A stretch of 64,000 nucleotides of DNA from assembly GCA_001709035.1 (NCBI GenBank), contig LVKA01000016.1:62001-126000 (forward strand), in the 5' to 3' direction. The notes beneath the pieces are model-generated. The model made no database searches. It had not been told where the DNA came from and was given only the letters and a program-made list of their open reading frames with translations. This document shows, one piece after another, positions 37,256-45,342 of the stretch (positions within the stretch are counted from its first letter, which is position 1; every line of letters starts with the position of its first letter). This DNA is from Candidatus Thiodiazotropha endoloripes. GTDB lineage: Bacteria; Pseudomonadota; Gammaproteobacteria; Chromatiales; Chromatiaceae. The translations under genes and the position numbers were made by a program.

Positions 37256-37283
37256 TTGTGGCCGGCATCGACACCGGCCACAA
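37256..37283. other. Perfect 10-bp hairpin between peroxiredoxin and MTIP genes
   Basis: TTGTGGCCGG and CCGGCCACAA form a perfect stem with an 8-base loop. No T-run follows on either strand, so it may modulate transcript stability or read-through from the peroxiredoxin gene into the MTIP gene rather than terminate fully. Confidence 0.5.
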
Positions 37284-37298
37284 CAGAGAGAAACCTAC

Positions 37299-37904
37299 TC
37301 AGAGGCTTTCACTGTGGTCTGCCAGGTAGTTTGCCACACCTTCAGGCGTATCTTTCATACCCGCTTCACCGTCCTTCCAACCGGCCGGGCAGACTTCACC
37401 ATGCTCCTCATTGAACTGAAGTGCATCGACCATGCGTATCATCTCATCGATATTTCGGCCCAGAGGCAGATCATTGACAACCTGATGGCGGACAATGCCG
37501 GATTTATCGATCAGGAAGGAGCCGCGGAGGGCCACATTGCCATCCGCTGTTTCTACATCATAGGCTTTACAGATGGCATGATTCATATCAGCGACCAGAG
37601 GATAGCCTACCTGTCCGATGCCACCATTGTTTACCGGTGTATTACGCCAGGCATTGTGTGTGTAGTGAGAGTCGATGGAACAGCCCACCACTTCGACTTG
37701 CCGTTTCTTAAACTCCTCCAGACGATGATCGAAAGCGATCAGTTCCGAGGGGCAGACAAAAGTAAAGTCGAGAGGATAGAAAAACAATACTGCATATCTG
37801 TTTTTGATCGTCTTACTGAAATTGAAATCATCAACGATCGTGCCATCACCAAGCACCGCTGCTGCAGTAAAATCCGGTGCCTCCCGTCCAACAAGTACGC
37901 CCAC
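37299..37904 (-). CDS. Typical 2-Cys peroxiredoxin (AhpC/Prx1 type)
   Basis: A 201-residue peroxiredoxin. The peroxidatic Cys lies in FYPLDFTFVCPSELIAFD and the resolving Cys in HGEVCPAGWKDGE. The GSFLIDKSGIVRHQVVNDLPLGRN segment is typical of the Prx1/AhpC subfamily. It reduces peroxides with thioredoxin or AhpF/AhpD; no dedicated reductase gene is adjacent. The start at 37904 has a GGAGG site 5-6 bases upstream. It lies upstream of the MTIP gene in the same direction. Confidence 0.94.
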   Translation of the reverse strand: MGVLVGREAPDFTAAAVLGDGTIVDDFNFSKTIKNRYAVLFFYPLDFTFVCPSELIAFDHRLEEFKKRQVEVVGCSIDSHYTHNAWRNTPVNNGGIGQVGYPLVADMNHAICKAYDVETADGNVALRGSFLIDKSGIVRHQVVNDLPLGRNIDEMIRMVDALQFNEEHGEVCPAGWKDGEAGMKDTPEGVANYLADHSESL

Positions 37905-38218
37905 AATGAACCTCCTGAGTTTTGCTTGAGTTGAATAAAGTTCGAATTAAAAAATCTGAGCGCTATCTTAGAGACTCTTTATCCATGATGCTACGATTTG
38001 TCTCAATTTCCTCATCGGAAGTTCGACAAGCACCTACAGCTCAGGCTGGTTGTAGATAAAACCAGGTATGTGATTGAAAAATGTGGAAAATCAGATAGCA
38101 AAAGTGGTTGGCTGAATCGATTGATTTATGCGGCTTGGTAGGGAATGGACTTTCTTCCAGGCAAAAAAAAGGGGGCTAACTACTACCCCCCGATACTTCT
38201 CCTCCAATGATCCTGATT
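37905..38218. other. Spacer between hemerythrin-like and peroxiredoxin genes
   Basis: A 314-bp spacer carrying the terminator of the hemerythrin-like gene at 38163-38191 and, presumably, the peroxiredoxin promoter. Nothing else recognised. Confidence 0.45.
38163..38191 (-). terminator. Rho-independent terminator of the hemerythrin-like gene
   Basis: On the minus strand a GGGGG/CCCCC-based hairpin is followed by eight Ts, 28 bases after the stop codon at 38219. Confidence 0.85.
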
Positions 38219-38659
38219 TTATACGGCCTGGGCAAATACCCCGGACTTTTCTAATGTTGGTATCAGGATCGTCTCTTCGCGCTGAATCCGATCTTCAATC
38301 ATGTCAAAGATCTCAAAGGTTTCAGCGATAAACTCATCTGAGAAGTTGAAGTCGCAGTTCTTCAACCATTTATTATGATATCGCTCAAACTGTTTTCTAA
38401 TAGGTTTTTGCCCATTCAGAAATCCCCAGGCCATGGATTTCAATTTCGGATCCTGATGTGTTAGCAGGTCAGGATAGACACCCCGGTCCTGGTCTGACAT
38501 ATGGCCCTTCATCATCTCCGCCAGATCGCAAATCATCTTGTGAGTTGTCATTGCGTTTGGCTTTATGCTCAACTGTTCCCTGGTCATCATAGCTCTTAGA
38601 TCACTGATAATCTGCTGCATATCAGTGTGGCTACCTTTCATACTTTCCAATGTGCTCAC
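38219..38659 (-). CDS. Hemerythrin-like (HHE) domain protein
   Basis: A 146-residue four-helix protein with hemerythrin-like ligands spread over the helices: SHTDMQ, TTHKMI, KGHMSDQDRGVYP and ERYHNKW, with a final REETILIP helix. It probably binds a di-iron centre and senses or handles oxygen, nitric oxide or peroxide. The start is GTG at 38659, chosen because AAAGGAGG lies 7 bases upstream; an ATG at 38731 would add 24 unlikely residues. Located next to the peroxiredoxin gene, suggesting a redox-stress pairing. Confidence 0.8.
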   Translation of the reverse strand: MSTLESMKGSHTDMQQIISDLRAMMTREQLSIKPNAMTTHKMICDLAEMMKGHMSDQDRGVYPDLLTHQDPKLKSMAWGFLNGQKPIRKQFERYHNKWLKNCDFNFSDEFIAETFEIFDMIEDRIQREETILIPTLEKSGVFAQAV

Positions 38660-38885
38660 ACTATACCCTCCTTTAACGGTGCAAACTCCGACTGCCAGTC
38701 GGAGAGAAGCGAACTCTATTGAATTTGTCAAGACTCCCCGGTCTGATGCCGGGTTCCGCCATGATGGTACAAGCTTGTACTATTTGTGGATAAATAGCAA
38801 TAGGTGCTTAATATCTCTACTATTTTTCTAGGAAATCGAGGCAGGGTTTACCCTTGTATAGCATTATTCAATATAAGGGAAATTA

Positions 38886-39437
38886 CTAACTTTCAGGAAT
38901 TGCGTAGATGGCTGGAGCATTTCTGTGGTAGCCCTTATAGTCCATTCCATAACCGAAAACATAGCGATCCTCCACCTGCAATCCAACAAAATCCGCTTTG
39001 AATCCGATACCCCGGTCGTGCCTCTTTTCCACCAGAACCGCACTCAATACCTCCTCTGCTCCAGCATCCTGACAAGCTTTAACAATCGCCGCCAAGGTGA
39101 TGCCATGATCCAGGATGTCATCAATGATTAGGATCGTCTCTCCACTCAGTGAGGCACTGGGGTGTCCTTTCCACTCCAGTTCAGAGCCTGATGTCCCCCC
39201 CCGATAACGGGTTGCATGGATATAATCATGACGCAGTGGAAAACTCAGCCTGGTTAAAAGTTGTCCAGCCGGAATCAAAGCGCCGTTCATTACACATAAC
39301 ACCAGTGGATCCCTGTTCGCGAGCCGATCACTGATCTCCAGTGCCATTTGATCCAAGGCTTGTGAAATCTGTTGACTGTTATAGATCAAATCTGCTGCAG
39401 CCAATACTTCAGCGGCCTGTTGTGCACTAATCGTCAT
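38886..39437 (-). CDS. hpt: Hypoxanthine-guanine phosphoribosyltransferase
   Basis: A 183-residue purine phosphoribosyltransferase. The PRPP-binding signature ILIIDDILDHGITL is clear (~100-113), with VMNGALIPAGQLL earlier and KADFVGLQVEDRYVFGYGMDY after it. It makes IMP or GMP from hypoxanthine or guanine. The ATG at 39437 overlaps the end of nagZ by 11 bases; a TTG at 39449 would add four residues. With MTIP nearby it can complete salvage from methylthioinosine to IMP. Confidence 0.93.
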   Translation of the reverse strand: MTISAQQAAEVLAAADLIYNSQQISQALDQMALEISDRLANRDPLVLCVMNGALIPAGQLLTRLSFPLRHDYIHATRYRGGTSGSELEWKGHPSASLSGETILIIDDILDHGITLAAIVKACQDAGAEEVLSAVLVEKRHDRGIGFKADFVGLQVEDRYVFGYGMDYKGYHRNAPAIYAIPES

Positions 39438-40485
39438 GATCGAGTCCAAGGTTTAGCGGAGTTTCCTGAGGGATTACGGAAAGCTGATTGACCGCCTGTT
39501 TCCAGCGGCTGTCCAGGTGAATCTGCTGTAGAGAGCGCTGCTTCCTGCCATGCATCCGTACCAATCGGACATGGGCAGCCGGATCGTTATAGGTTTTCAA
39601 GCTTTCCAACACCTCTATCGCGGCAGGTCGATTGTTACAGACCAGAATCATGTCGCATCCCGCCTCGAGTGCAACCATGGCACGATCAGCGTAGTTCCCG
39701 GCTTCACTGGCTGCAGCCATATCCAGGTCATCACTGAAAATCACCCCCTGAAAACCCAGCTGTTTCCTGAGTACCTGCATCAACCAAAAACCTGAAAAAC
39801 CAGCCAGATCCTTGTCGATATGCTGATAGATGACATGCGCGGGCATAATCGCTTCCATGCCGGCTTCGATCATACTTTCAAACGGCCGCAGATCCTCCAT
39901 TTTCAGATCCTCGAAACGCCGTTGATCTATCGGTAAGGCCAGATGGGAATCAGCCGCCACCCCACCGTGACCGGGGAAGTGCTTACCCACCACCGCCATG
40001 CCGGCTTCATGACTGCCCTGCATCCATGCGTGAGCCAGGCGGATAACCTCATCCGGGTTAGCGGAAAAGGCACGATCACCGATCACTTCACTGATCCCCA
40101 GGCCCAGATCCAAAACCGGTGCGAAACTGAAATCAACGCCACAGGCACGCAACTCCGAGGCCATCAACCAGCCACCAAGCTCTGTCAATTTCAATCCCTG
40201 CTCCGGGTGTTTACGATACTGTTCCCCATACCAGGCGGCGGGTGGCAGTTCTGAAAAACCCTGACGGAAACGCTGAACCCGCCCCCCCTCGTGATCCACA
40301 GCAATCAGTAGTTGAGGGCTTCTGACGCCATGAATATCGGCGCAAAGCTGGCTGAGTTGCTCCATCGATTGATAGTTCCGGGAGAACAGAATAACCCCAC
40401 CCACCGCTGGGTGCTTGAGCAACTCCTGTTCATCAGGAGTCATCTCCAGCCCTTCCAGATCAATCATCACCGGCCCAAGACTCAT
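39427..40485 (-). CDS. nagZ: Beta-N-acetylhexosaminidase NagZ
   Basis: A 352-residue family-3 glycoside hydrolase acting in the cytoplasm. It removes GlcNAc from anhydro-muropeptides in peptidoglycan recycling. Landmarks: MIDLEGLEMTPDEQELLKHPAVGGVILFSRN, AVDHEGGRVQRFR, the KHFPGHGGVAADSH loop carrying the catalytic His, and FSDDLDMAAA with the nucleophile Asp. Length normal. It is transcribed with hpt and lies a few genes from an operon with a peptide transporter and a YkuD protein that may also serve wall recycling. Confidence 0.97.
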   Translation of the reverse strand: MSLGPVMIDLEGLEMTPDEQELLKHPAVGGVILFSRNYQSMEQLSQLCADIHGVRSPQLLIAVDHEGGRVQRFRQGFSELPPAAWYGEQYRKHPEQGLKLTELGGWLMASELRACGVDFSFAPVLDLGLGISEVIGDRAFSANPDEVIRLAHAWMQGSHEAGMAVVGKHFPGHGGVAADSHLALPIDQRRFEDLKMEDLRPFESMIEAGMEAIMPAHVIYQHIDKDLAGFSGFWLMQVLRKQLGFQGVIFSDDLDMAAASEAGNYADRAMVALEAGCDMILVCNNRPAAIEVLESLKTYNDPAAHVRLVRMHGRKQRSLQQIHLDSRWKQAVNQLSVIPQETPLNLGLDHDD

Positions 40486-40703
40486 ACCATTTCTCCCTGG
40501 TTCAAATTGGCATCAAAGACTGCCAGAAGGGGAAACCAAATAGCCTTTATGCAATTTTGAATGCTGTTTCCTGGTACATTTATTGTCATTGGGTTTTAAA
40601 TACTGTCCGCTTGGGGCTTTCAATCAATAAGCTTACTTAAAGTTTTAAATTTTTAACTCAGTATGCCGCAAACATAGATGAAGTGAAAATCAGGGTTTGA
40701 ATC

Positions 40704-41111
40704 ATGCGAAATCTTTTTTTGATCTGTCTCCTACTGCTCATTCCCAGCCAACTTGTCTGGGCTGAGGAAGAAGAAGAGGAAGTAGAAGAAGCTCCACCAA
40801 CAATCAGCTACTATCAGATCAAGCCTTCACTGGTTGCCAATCTGGCGAAGGGAGGGAAGTACATCCGTTGCGACATTCAGCTGATGACCAAAGACGAAGC
40901 TTTTCTCGAATCCTTGACCCTGCATGGGCCGGCGATACGTCATGCTCTACTGATGCTGTTGTCCGAGCAGGATGGTAAAACCCTTAAATCCCCTGATGGA
41001 AAAGAAGCGCTACGCAAAGCTGCACTCACCGAAGTCAAAAAAATCCTTGATGACGCAACCGGCAAAGATGCCGTCGAGGCACTGCTGTTCACAACATTTT
41101 TTGTGCAGTAA
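40704..41111 (+). CDS. FliL-like protein with cleavable signal peptide
   Basis: A 135-residue protein with the FliL periplasmic-domain pattern (YYQIKPSLVANLAKGGKYIRCDIQLM, then GPAIRHALLMLLSEQ and the final EALLFTTFFVQ). Classical FliL is an inner-membrane protein of the flagellar motor. This one instead opens with a signal-like segment ending in VWA, followed by a Glu-rich stretch, so it is probably periplasmic. No flagellar genes are nearby; FliL-like paralogues away from flagella are known in gammaproteobacteria, with poorly defined roles. Confidence 0.82.
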   Translation: MRNLFLICLLLLIPSQLVWAEEEEEEVEEAPPTISYYQIKPSLVANLAKGGKYIRCDIQLMTKDEAFLESLTLHGPAIRHALLMLLSEQDGKTLKSPDGKEALRKAALTEVKKILDDATGKDAVEALLFTTFFVQ

Positions 41112-41163
41112 GTCGAATTGGGTCGTTCATGAAAGGGGCTGCTGATTTGACGCCACGCCCTGC

Positions 41164-41961
41164 TTAGGAGTGAGACCGGTGGTCCAAGCGATCCCTCAAC
41201 CGATCACCGAGCATATTCAGTGACAGTACCACCAACATGATCGCCACCCCAGGTGCCAATACCATGTGGGGTGCCATCAACATATAGCTGGCCCCATCTC
41301 TGATCAGACTCCCCCAAGAAGCATCAGGTGGCTGAATACCCAACCCAAGAAAGGATAGTCCAGCCTCGGCAATCACCATGCCAGCCATTCCAAAGGTTGC
41401 TTCCACGATCAGCGGTGCTGAGAGCAGAGGCAGCAGATGACGTAAAAGAATCAAATGACGAGGCGTTCCCAGGGCAACCGCGGCAGTAACATGATCCCGC
41501 TGTTTGAGTGACAATACCTGTCCCCGGGTCAAACGGGCAAATCCCACCCAGCCCACAGCAGAGAGAGCGATAATCAGATTGTCCACGCCTGGCCCCATGA
41601 CACCGGCCAGCGCAATTGCCAGGAGTATTCCGGGAAATGCCAGAAACACATCCATGATTCTGACCAGGATCAGATCCAACCAGCCACCCTGATAGCCCGC
41701 ACACAGTCCAACAGCCGTGCCAATCAACAAGGAGAGTGAGACCACACCAAATGAGACCAACAGGGATACCTGGGCTCCGACCCAGATCCGTTGCAGAATC
41801 GGACGCCCCAGGTCGTCATAGCCCATCAACCCCAGATCACCCGGTCGCATGAGAATTCGTTGCAGGTCAATCTGGTTGGCTGAATCCACAACCCAACCCC
41901 CGGTGATAGCCGCCACTGCCCATAGCGCCAGCACGCCAAGTGGAAACCAATACCTGATCAT
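41164..41961 (-). CDS. Peptide ABC transporter permease (DppC/OppC type)
   Basis: A 265-residue inner-membrane permease with about six hydrophobic segments. It carries the DppC-type segments GLMGYDDLGRPILQRIWVGAQVSL, the cytoplasmic loop ALSAVGWVGFARLTRGQVLSL and a C-terminal LSFLGLGIQPPDASWGSLI. The start at 41961 overlaps the stop of the partner permease (ATGA); a longer reading to 42126 would overlap that gene heavily. It forms the channel with the next gene. No ABC ATPase gene follows; the convergent FliL-like gene lies 52 bases away. Confidence 0.93.
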   Translation of the reverse strand: MIRYWFPLGVLALWAVAAITGGWVVDSANQIDLQRILMRPGDLGLMGYDDLGRPILQRIWVGAQVSLLVSFGVVSLSLLIGTAVGLCAGYQGGWLDLILVRIMDVFLAFPGILLAIALAGVMGPGVDNLIIALSAVGWVGFARLTRGQVLSLKQRDHVTAAVALGTPRHLILLRHLLPLLSAPLIVEATFGMAGMVIAEAGLSFLGLGIQPPDASWGSLIRDGASYMLMAPHMVLAPGVAIMLVVLSLNMLGDRLRDRLDHRSHS

Positions 41962-42887
41962 ATTGAACCATCCAGCCGTATACGCGGATCGACCAATCCA
42001 TACACCAGATCGGTCAAGGTATTGACCAGCACATACATCAGGCTGATAAAGAGTACGCATCCCTGCACTACGGGATAGTCCCTTTTTTGAATCGACTCGA
42101 TCATCAATGAACCAATACCGGGCCAATCGAACACGACCTCGGTAACGACAGCTCCGCCCAGTAGTGCACCGAGTTGCAATCCGAGCAGGGTAATCACCGG
42201 GAGCCAGGCGTTACGCATCGCATGACGCCAGATCACCTGCAGTTCAGCAACGCCTTTAGCCCTTGCCGTGCGAACAAAATCCTCACCCAGAACTTCCAGT
42301 AAGCTGCTACGGACCATGCGGGCCAGAATAGCGGCAAATCCTGTGCCCAAGGTCACAGCCGGCAAGATCAGGTTGGAGAAGCCCCCTCGCCCACTGACCG
42401 GTGTCAAACCCAGCCAAAGTGAGAAACAGAGTATCAACATGGGACCTAACCAGAAATTCGGTATCGAAACCCCGAGCATGGAAAAGCCCATCGCTCCCCA
42501 ATCCCAGGCTTTACCCCGCTCCACGGCAGCCAGAATACCTAATGGAACAGCGATCAGCAGGGCCACAAAAAGCGCCGCAATTGCCAGCTCCAGAGTGGCC
42601 GGGATTCGCTCTGCCAGTAACTCACTGACAGGTCGTTTGCTATGCAGGGATTGCCCCAGGTCGAATTGAGCCAAGCCACTGAAATAGTTTACCAACTGAG
42701 TCTCAATCGGCTGATCCAGACCGAGACTGACGCGCAACGCCTGCCGATCTGCAGGTCGTGCAGATTCTCCCAGCATCACATCCACGGGATCTCCAGGCAC
42801 CAGGTGAATCAGTAGAAAGACCAGACAGGCAACCCCTAACATCGAGCCGAGTGCAGTCACCACCCTGGACAACAGAAAACGCCCCAT
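41958..42887 (-). CDS. Peptide ABC transporter permease (DppB/OppB type)
   Basis: A 309-residue membrane permease. It has the DppB-type opening LLSRVVTALGSMLGVACLVFLLIHLVPGDPVDVMLG, the SGLAQFDLGQSLHSKRPVSELL block, the EAA-like loop FVRTARAKGVAELQVIWRHAMRNAWLPV and a final PVVQGCVLFISLMYVLVNTLTDLVY...DPRIRL. It overlaps the YkuD gene stop by one base and the second permease by 4 bases. The missing ATPases must come from elsewhere in the genome. Confidence 0.94.
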   Translation of the reverse strand: MGRFLLSRVVTALGSMLGVACLVFLLIHLVPGDPVDVMLGESARPADRQALRVSLGLDQPIETQLVNYFSGLAQFDLGQSLHSKRPVSELLAERIPATLELAIAALFVALLIAVPLGILAAVERGKAWDWGAMGFSMLGVSIPNFWLGPMLILCFSLWLGLTPVSGRGGFSNLILPAVTLGTGFAAILARMVRSSLLEVLGEDFVRTARAKGVAELQVIWRHAMRNAWLPVITLLGLQLGALLGGAVVTEVVFDWPGIGSLMIESIQKRDYPVVQGCVLFISLMYVLVNTLTDLVYGLVDPRIRLDGSI

Positions 42888-43372
42888 TACTCCCTGATCT
42901 CCACCAACATGCCCGGCTCAACCCAATCGAACAACTCGATAAGGTCCCGGTTGCGCATTCGGATACAGCCATGGGATTTCGCTATCCCCATGGGCTCAAG
43001 ATCCGGGGTACCATGGATGTAGATGTATCGTCTTAGGGTATCCACCTGACCACCCCGGTTGAAACCGGCTTCAATGCCTGACAACCAGATAATGCGGGTC
43101 AAAACCCAATCCCGATCCGGCTGCTTTTCCGCCAACAACTCGCTGTAACGTTCACCGGTTGGGCGCCTGCCGACAAACACTGTGTCTGGCGGACAGCCAG
43201 CACCGATCTTGATACGCACCCGATGCTTGCCTCGGGGAGTACAACCACTGTCTACTGATTCACCAGGGCCATTCAATCCGGTGGAGACCGGGTAGCAGGC
43301 CACCTCTTGAGCGGATTCCAGACAGCTTAGCTGCTGCCTGGTTAGGTCAATTTGCAGTTGTCGATTGCACAT
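42887..43372 (-). CDS. YkuD-family L,D-transpeptidase-fold protein without signal peptide
   Basis: A 161-residue YkuD-domain protein. The active-site pattern is intact: YIYIHGTPD, then GIAKSHGCIRMRN with the catalytic Cys. TPRGKHRV near residue 50 and WLSGIE near 100 also fit the family. It begins MCNRQLQIDL directly with the domain and has no signal peptide or membrane segment. The ATG at 43372 has GGATGGAGACC before it and lies inside the previous gene. A cytoplasmic L,D-carboxypeptidase role in peptidoglycan recycling, as reported for ElsL/LdtK of Acinetobacter, fits better than wall cross-linking. Its operon encodes a peptide importer. Confidence 0.85.
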   Translation of the reverse strand: MCNRQLQIDLTRQQLSCLESAQEVACYPVSTGLNGPGESVDSGCTPRGKHRVRIKIGAGCPPDTVFVGRRPTGERYSELLAEKQPDRDWVLTRIIWLSGIEAGFNRGGQVDTLRRYIYIHGTPDLEPMGIAKSHGCIRMRNRDLIELFDWVEPGMLVEIRE

Positions 43373-44885
43373 GGTCTCCATCCAAAGCACGCTTCAGTTT
43401 CACCTCGGCCAAGCCATCGTAGTTACCGTCTGACATCAGCTGATAACCACTGATACGACTTCCCTGGGCAGACAATTGATCTTCATACCAGAGTGGAATA
43501 TAGGGTAGATCCCGGTGCAGTTCAGCTGCAATCTGGTGATAGAGCTCTGCCTGTGTAGAGAGTTTGTCCGTCTGCTCCGCCCGGTTCAACAATTGATCGA
43601 CCGTGTTGCTCACATACCGGCCACGATTCGCCCCGCTCGGCGGCAATGCGTCGCTGGCAAAGATATCCCGATAGATGTCAGGCGTCCTGATACCGACCCA
43701 GCTCAGACTATAGAGCTGGAAATTACCCTGTTTGATATCACCGAAGAACGTACCCCAATCGTAACTGCGCAGATCGATCTCGATCCCCACCGCTTTCAAC
43801 TGACTCTGTATCACTGTGGCGAGACGTATCCGAAACGGATCACTGGAAGTTTTATAGGTCAGTCTCAAAGGTTTCGAATCGCTGTAACCCAATTCAGCAA
43901 GCAGTTTCCTGGCCTTTTCAGGATTATATTCATGGGATGTCAGCTGGTATGAGGCCCAATGCTCCGGTGGAAACAGGGATTCAGCCTGACGCGCGGCCCC
44001 CTGCATCACCCATCGGATAATCGCCTGCCGGTCAATGGCGTGGGCGATTGCCTGTCGAACTTCCAGTTCCCCTGTCAGGGGATCCTGTAGATTGAAACCG
44101 ATATAGGAATAGTTGCTGCCTGGCTGCTGTTCCACCCTCAACGCCGGTTGACGGCGCAGATAACCGATCAGTTCCGGGGAGAGGTCGTTTTGCAACAAAT
44201 CTATCTCATTTCTCAGTAGCTTTAATGCCCTTACCGTTGGGTTATTAACTGCGATGAGTTGAAACACCTGTCCGTCAGAGCGCCTCTGCAGATGAAGCTC
44301 CCCGGTTTGTGGCCAGGCGATCAAATCAAAGGCGCCGCTGCCAACAGGCTCACGGGCAAAGTCGTGAGCCCTCTCAATCTGCTCTGCAGGGAGGATGTCC
44401 AGGGTCAGATAAGCGGGAAAAAGCGGATCGGGGCGCTTCAGGTGGAAATCGACTCGCTGCTCATCGATCACTTCCATCGATGCAATCAGCTCCAGGCTCG
44501 CCTGCTTGGGAGACCCCAGGGCCGGATCGAGCACCTGACGATAGGTTGTAACCACATCCCGGGCATTGAGCTTTTCACCATTGCCGAATACCCCGGCCTG
44601 ATCATTCAAGGTAAAACGATAGTGGACAGGTGTAATCGCTTGCCAGTTTGCGATCCCCGGTTTCGGCATACTGTTGGGATCAAACTCCACCAGACGCTGA
44701 TAGAGCAACCGGTTCACCCTCTCGGATGTTGCGTCGGTAGCAAAACGGGGATCGAGATTCAGCGGTGCATTCGCCAGTCCCATACGGATCACCTCCGTCT
44801 CCTGCTCCTGACAGCCGCCGATCAGCAAACAGGAGAGCAACAGTGCCGTCAGGAGGCCTCCTCTCGGCATCCGTTTACCATTCAC
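43347..44885 (-). CDS. Peptide ABC transporter substrate-binding lipoprotein
   Basis: A 512-residue family-5 solute-binding protein. The leader ends in LLIGGC (Cys ~25), so it is a lipoprotein. Mature landmarks: LNLDPRFATDATSERVNRLLYQRLVEFD, YRFTLNDQAGVFGNGEKLNARDVVTTYRQVLDP, EVRQAIAHAIDRQAIIRWVMQGAARQAESLFPP and IEIDLRSYDWGTFFGDIKQGNF. It delivers a peptide-like ligand to the permeases downstream. It overlaps the CYTH gene by 11 bases and the YkuD gene by 26. Ligand unknown; murein peptides are a reasonable guess from the YkuD neighbour. Confidence 0.93.
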   Translation of the reverse strand: MNGKRMPRGGLLTALLLSCLLIGGCQEQETEVIRMGLANAPLNLDPRFATDATSERVNRLLYQRLVEFDPNSMPKPGIANWQAITPVHYRFTLNDQAGVFGNGEKLNARDVVTTYRQVLDPALGSPKQASLELIASMEVIDEQRVDFHLKRPDPLFPAYLTLDILPAEQIERAHDFAREPVGSGAFDLIAWPQTGELHLQRRSDGQVFQLIAVNNPTVRALKLLRNEIDLLQNDLSPELIGYLRRQPALRVEQQPGSNYSYIGFNLQDPLTGELEVRQAIAHAIDRQAIIRWVMQGAARQAESLFPPEHWASYQLTSHEYNPEKARKLLAELGYSDSKPLRLTYKTSSDPFRIRLATVIQSQLKAVGIEIDLRSYDWGTFFGDIKQGNFQLYSLSWVGIRTPDIYRDIFASDALPPSGANRGRYVSNTVDQLLNRAEQTDKLSTQAELYHQIAAELHRDLPYIPLWYEDQLSAQGSRISGYQLMSDGNYDGLAEVKLKRALDGDHVQSTTAN

Positions 44886-45342
44886 AAAACGGATGTTTCA
44901 CCAGGTTGGCGTTGTAATAGCGGGTATCCCCGGATACCTCTTCACCAGCCCACTCCGGCATGACGAACGCCTCATCCTCCCGGCTCAATTCAACCTCAGC
45001 CATCACCAGCCCCTGATTGGCGCCATGAAACAGATCCAGGTCCCAGATATGGTCACCACAGCGGACCTTGTATCGGACCTTATCGATCGCCGCCCCACTG
45101 ACCAAATGCTTCAGGAGCTCCTCGGCTTCCTCGAGTGGAATCGGGTATTCATATTCCCGTCGACTGATACCGACAGTACGCCCCTTGATGTTGATATTGG
45201 CCTCATCACCATCCACCCTGACACGTACAGTGGCATGATCCGTGGTTGCCAGATAACCCTGCTTGATCACCGCTTCACTGATAACTGAATCCTTCCATTT
45301 ATCGTTTATAACTAAAAACTTACGCTCTATTTCTAAAGCCAT
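44875..45342 (-). CDS. CYTH-domain protein (inorganic triphosphatase type)
   Basis: A 155-residue CYTH protein. It opens with MALEIERKFLV, the ExExK motif of the family, followed by IKQGYL, VRVRVDGDEANINIKG and RREYEYPIPLEEAEELL. The basic and acidic residues expected in the triphosphate tunnel are present. Bacterial relatives hydrolyse inorganic triphosphate or thiamine triphosphate; which applies cannot be told. It lies directly after rlmD (no gap) and overlaps the substrate-binding protein gene. Confidence 0.9.
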   Translation of the reverse strand: MALEIERKFLVINDKWKDSVISEAVIKQGYLATTDHATVRVRVDGDEANINIKGRTVGISRREYEYPIPLEEAEELLKHLVSGAAIDKVRYKVRCGDHIWDLDLFHGANQGLVMAEVELSREDEAFVMPEWAGEEVSGDTRYYNANLVKHPFCEW

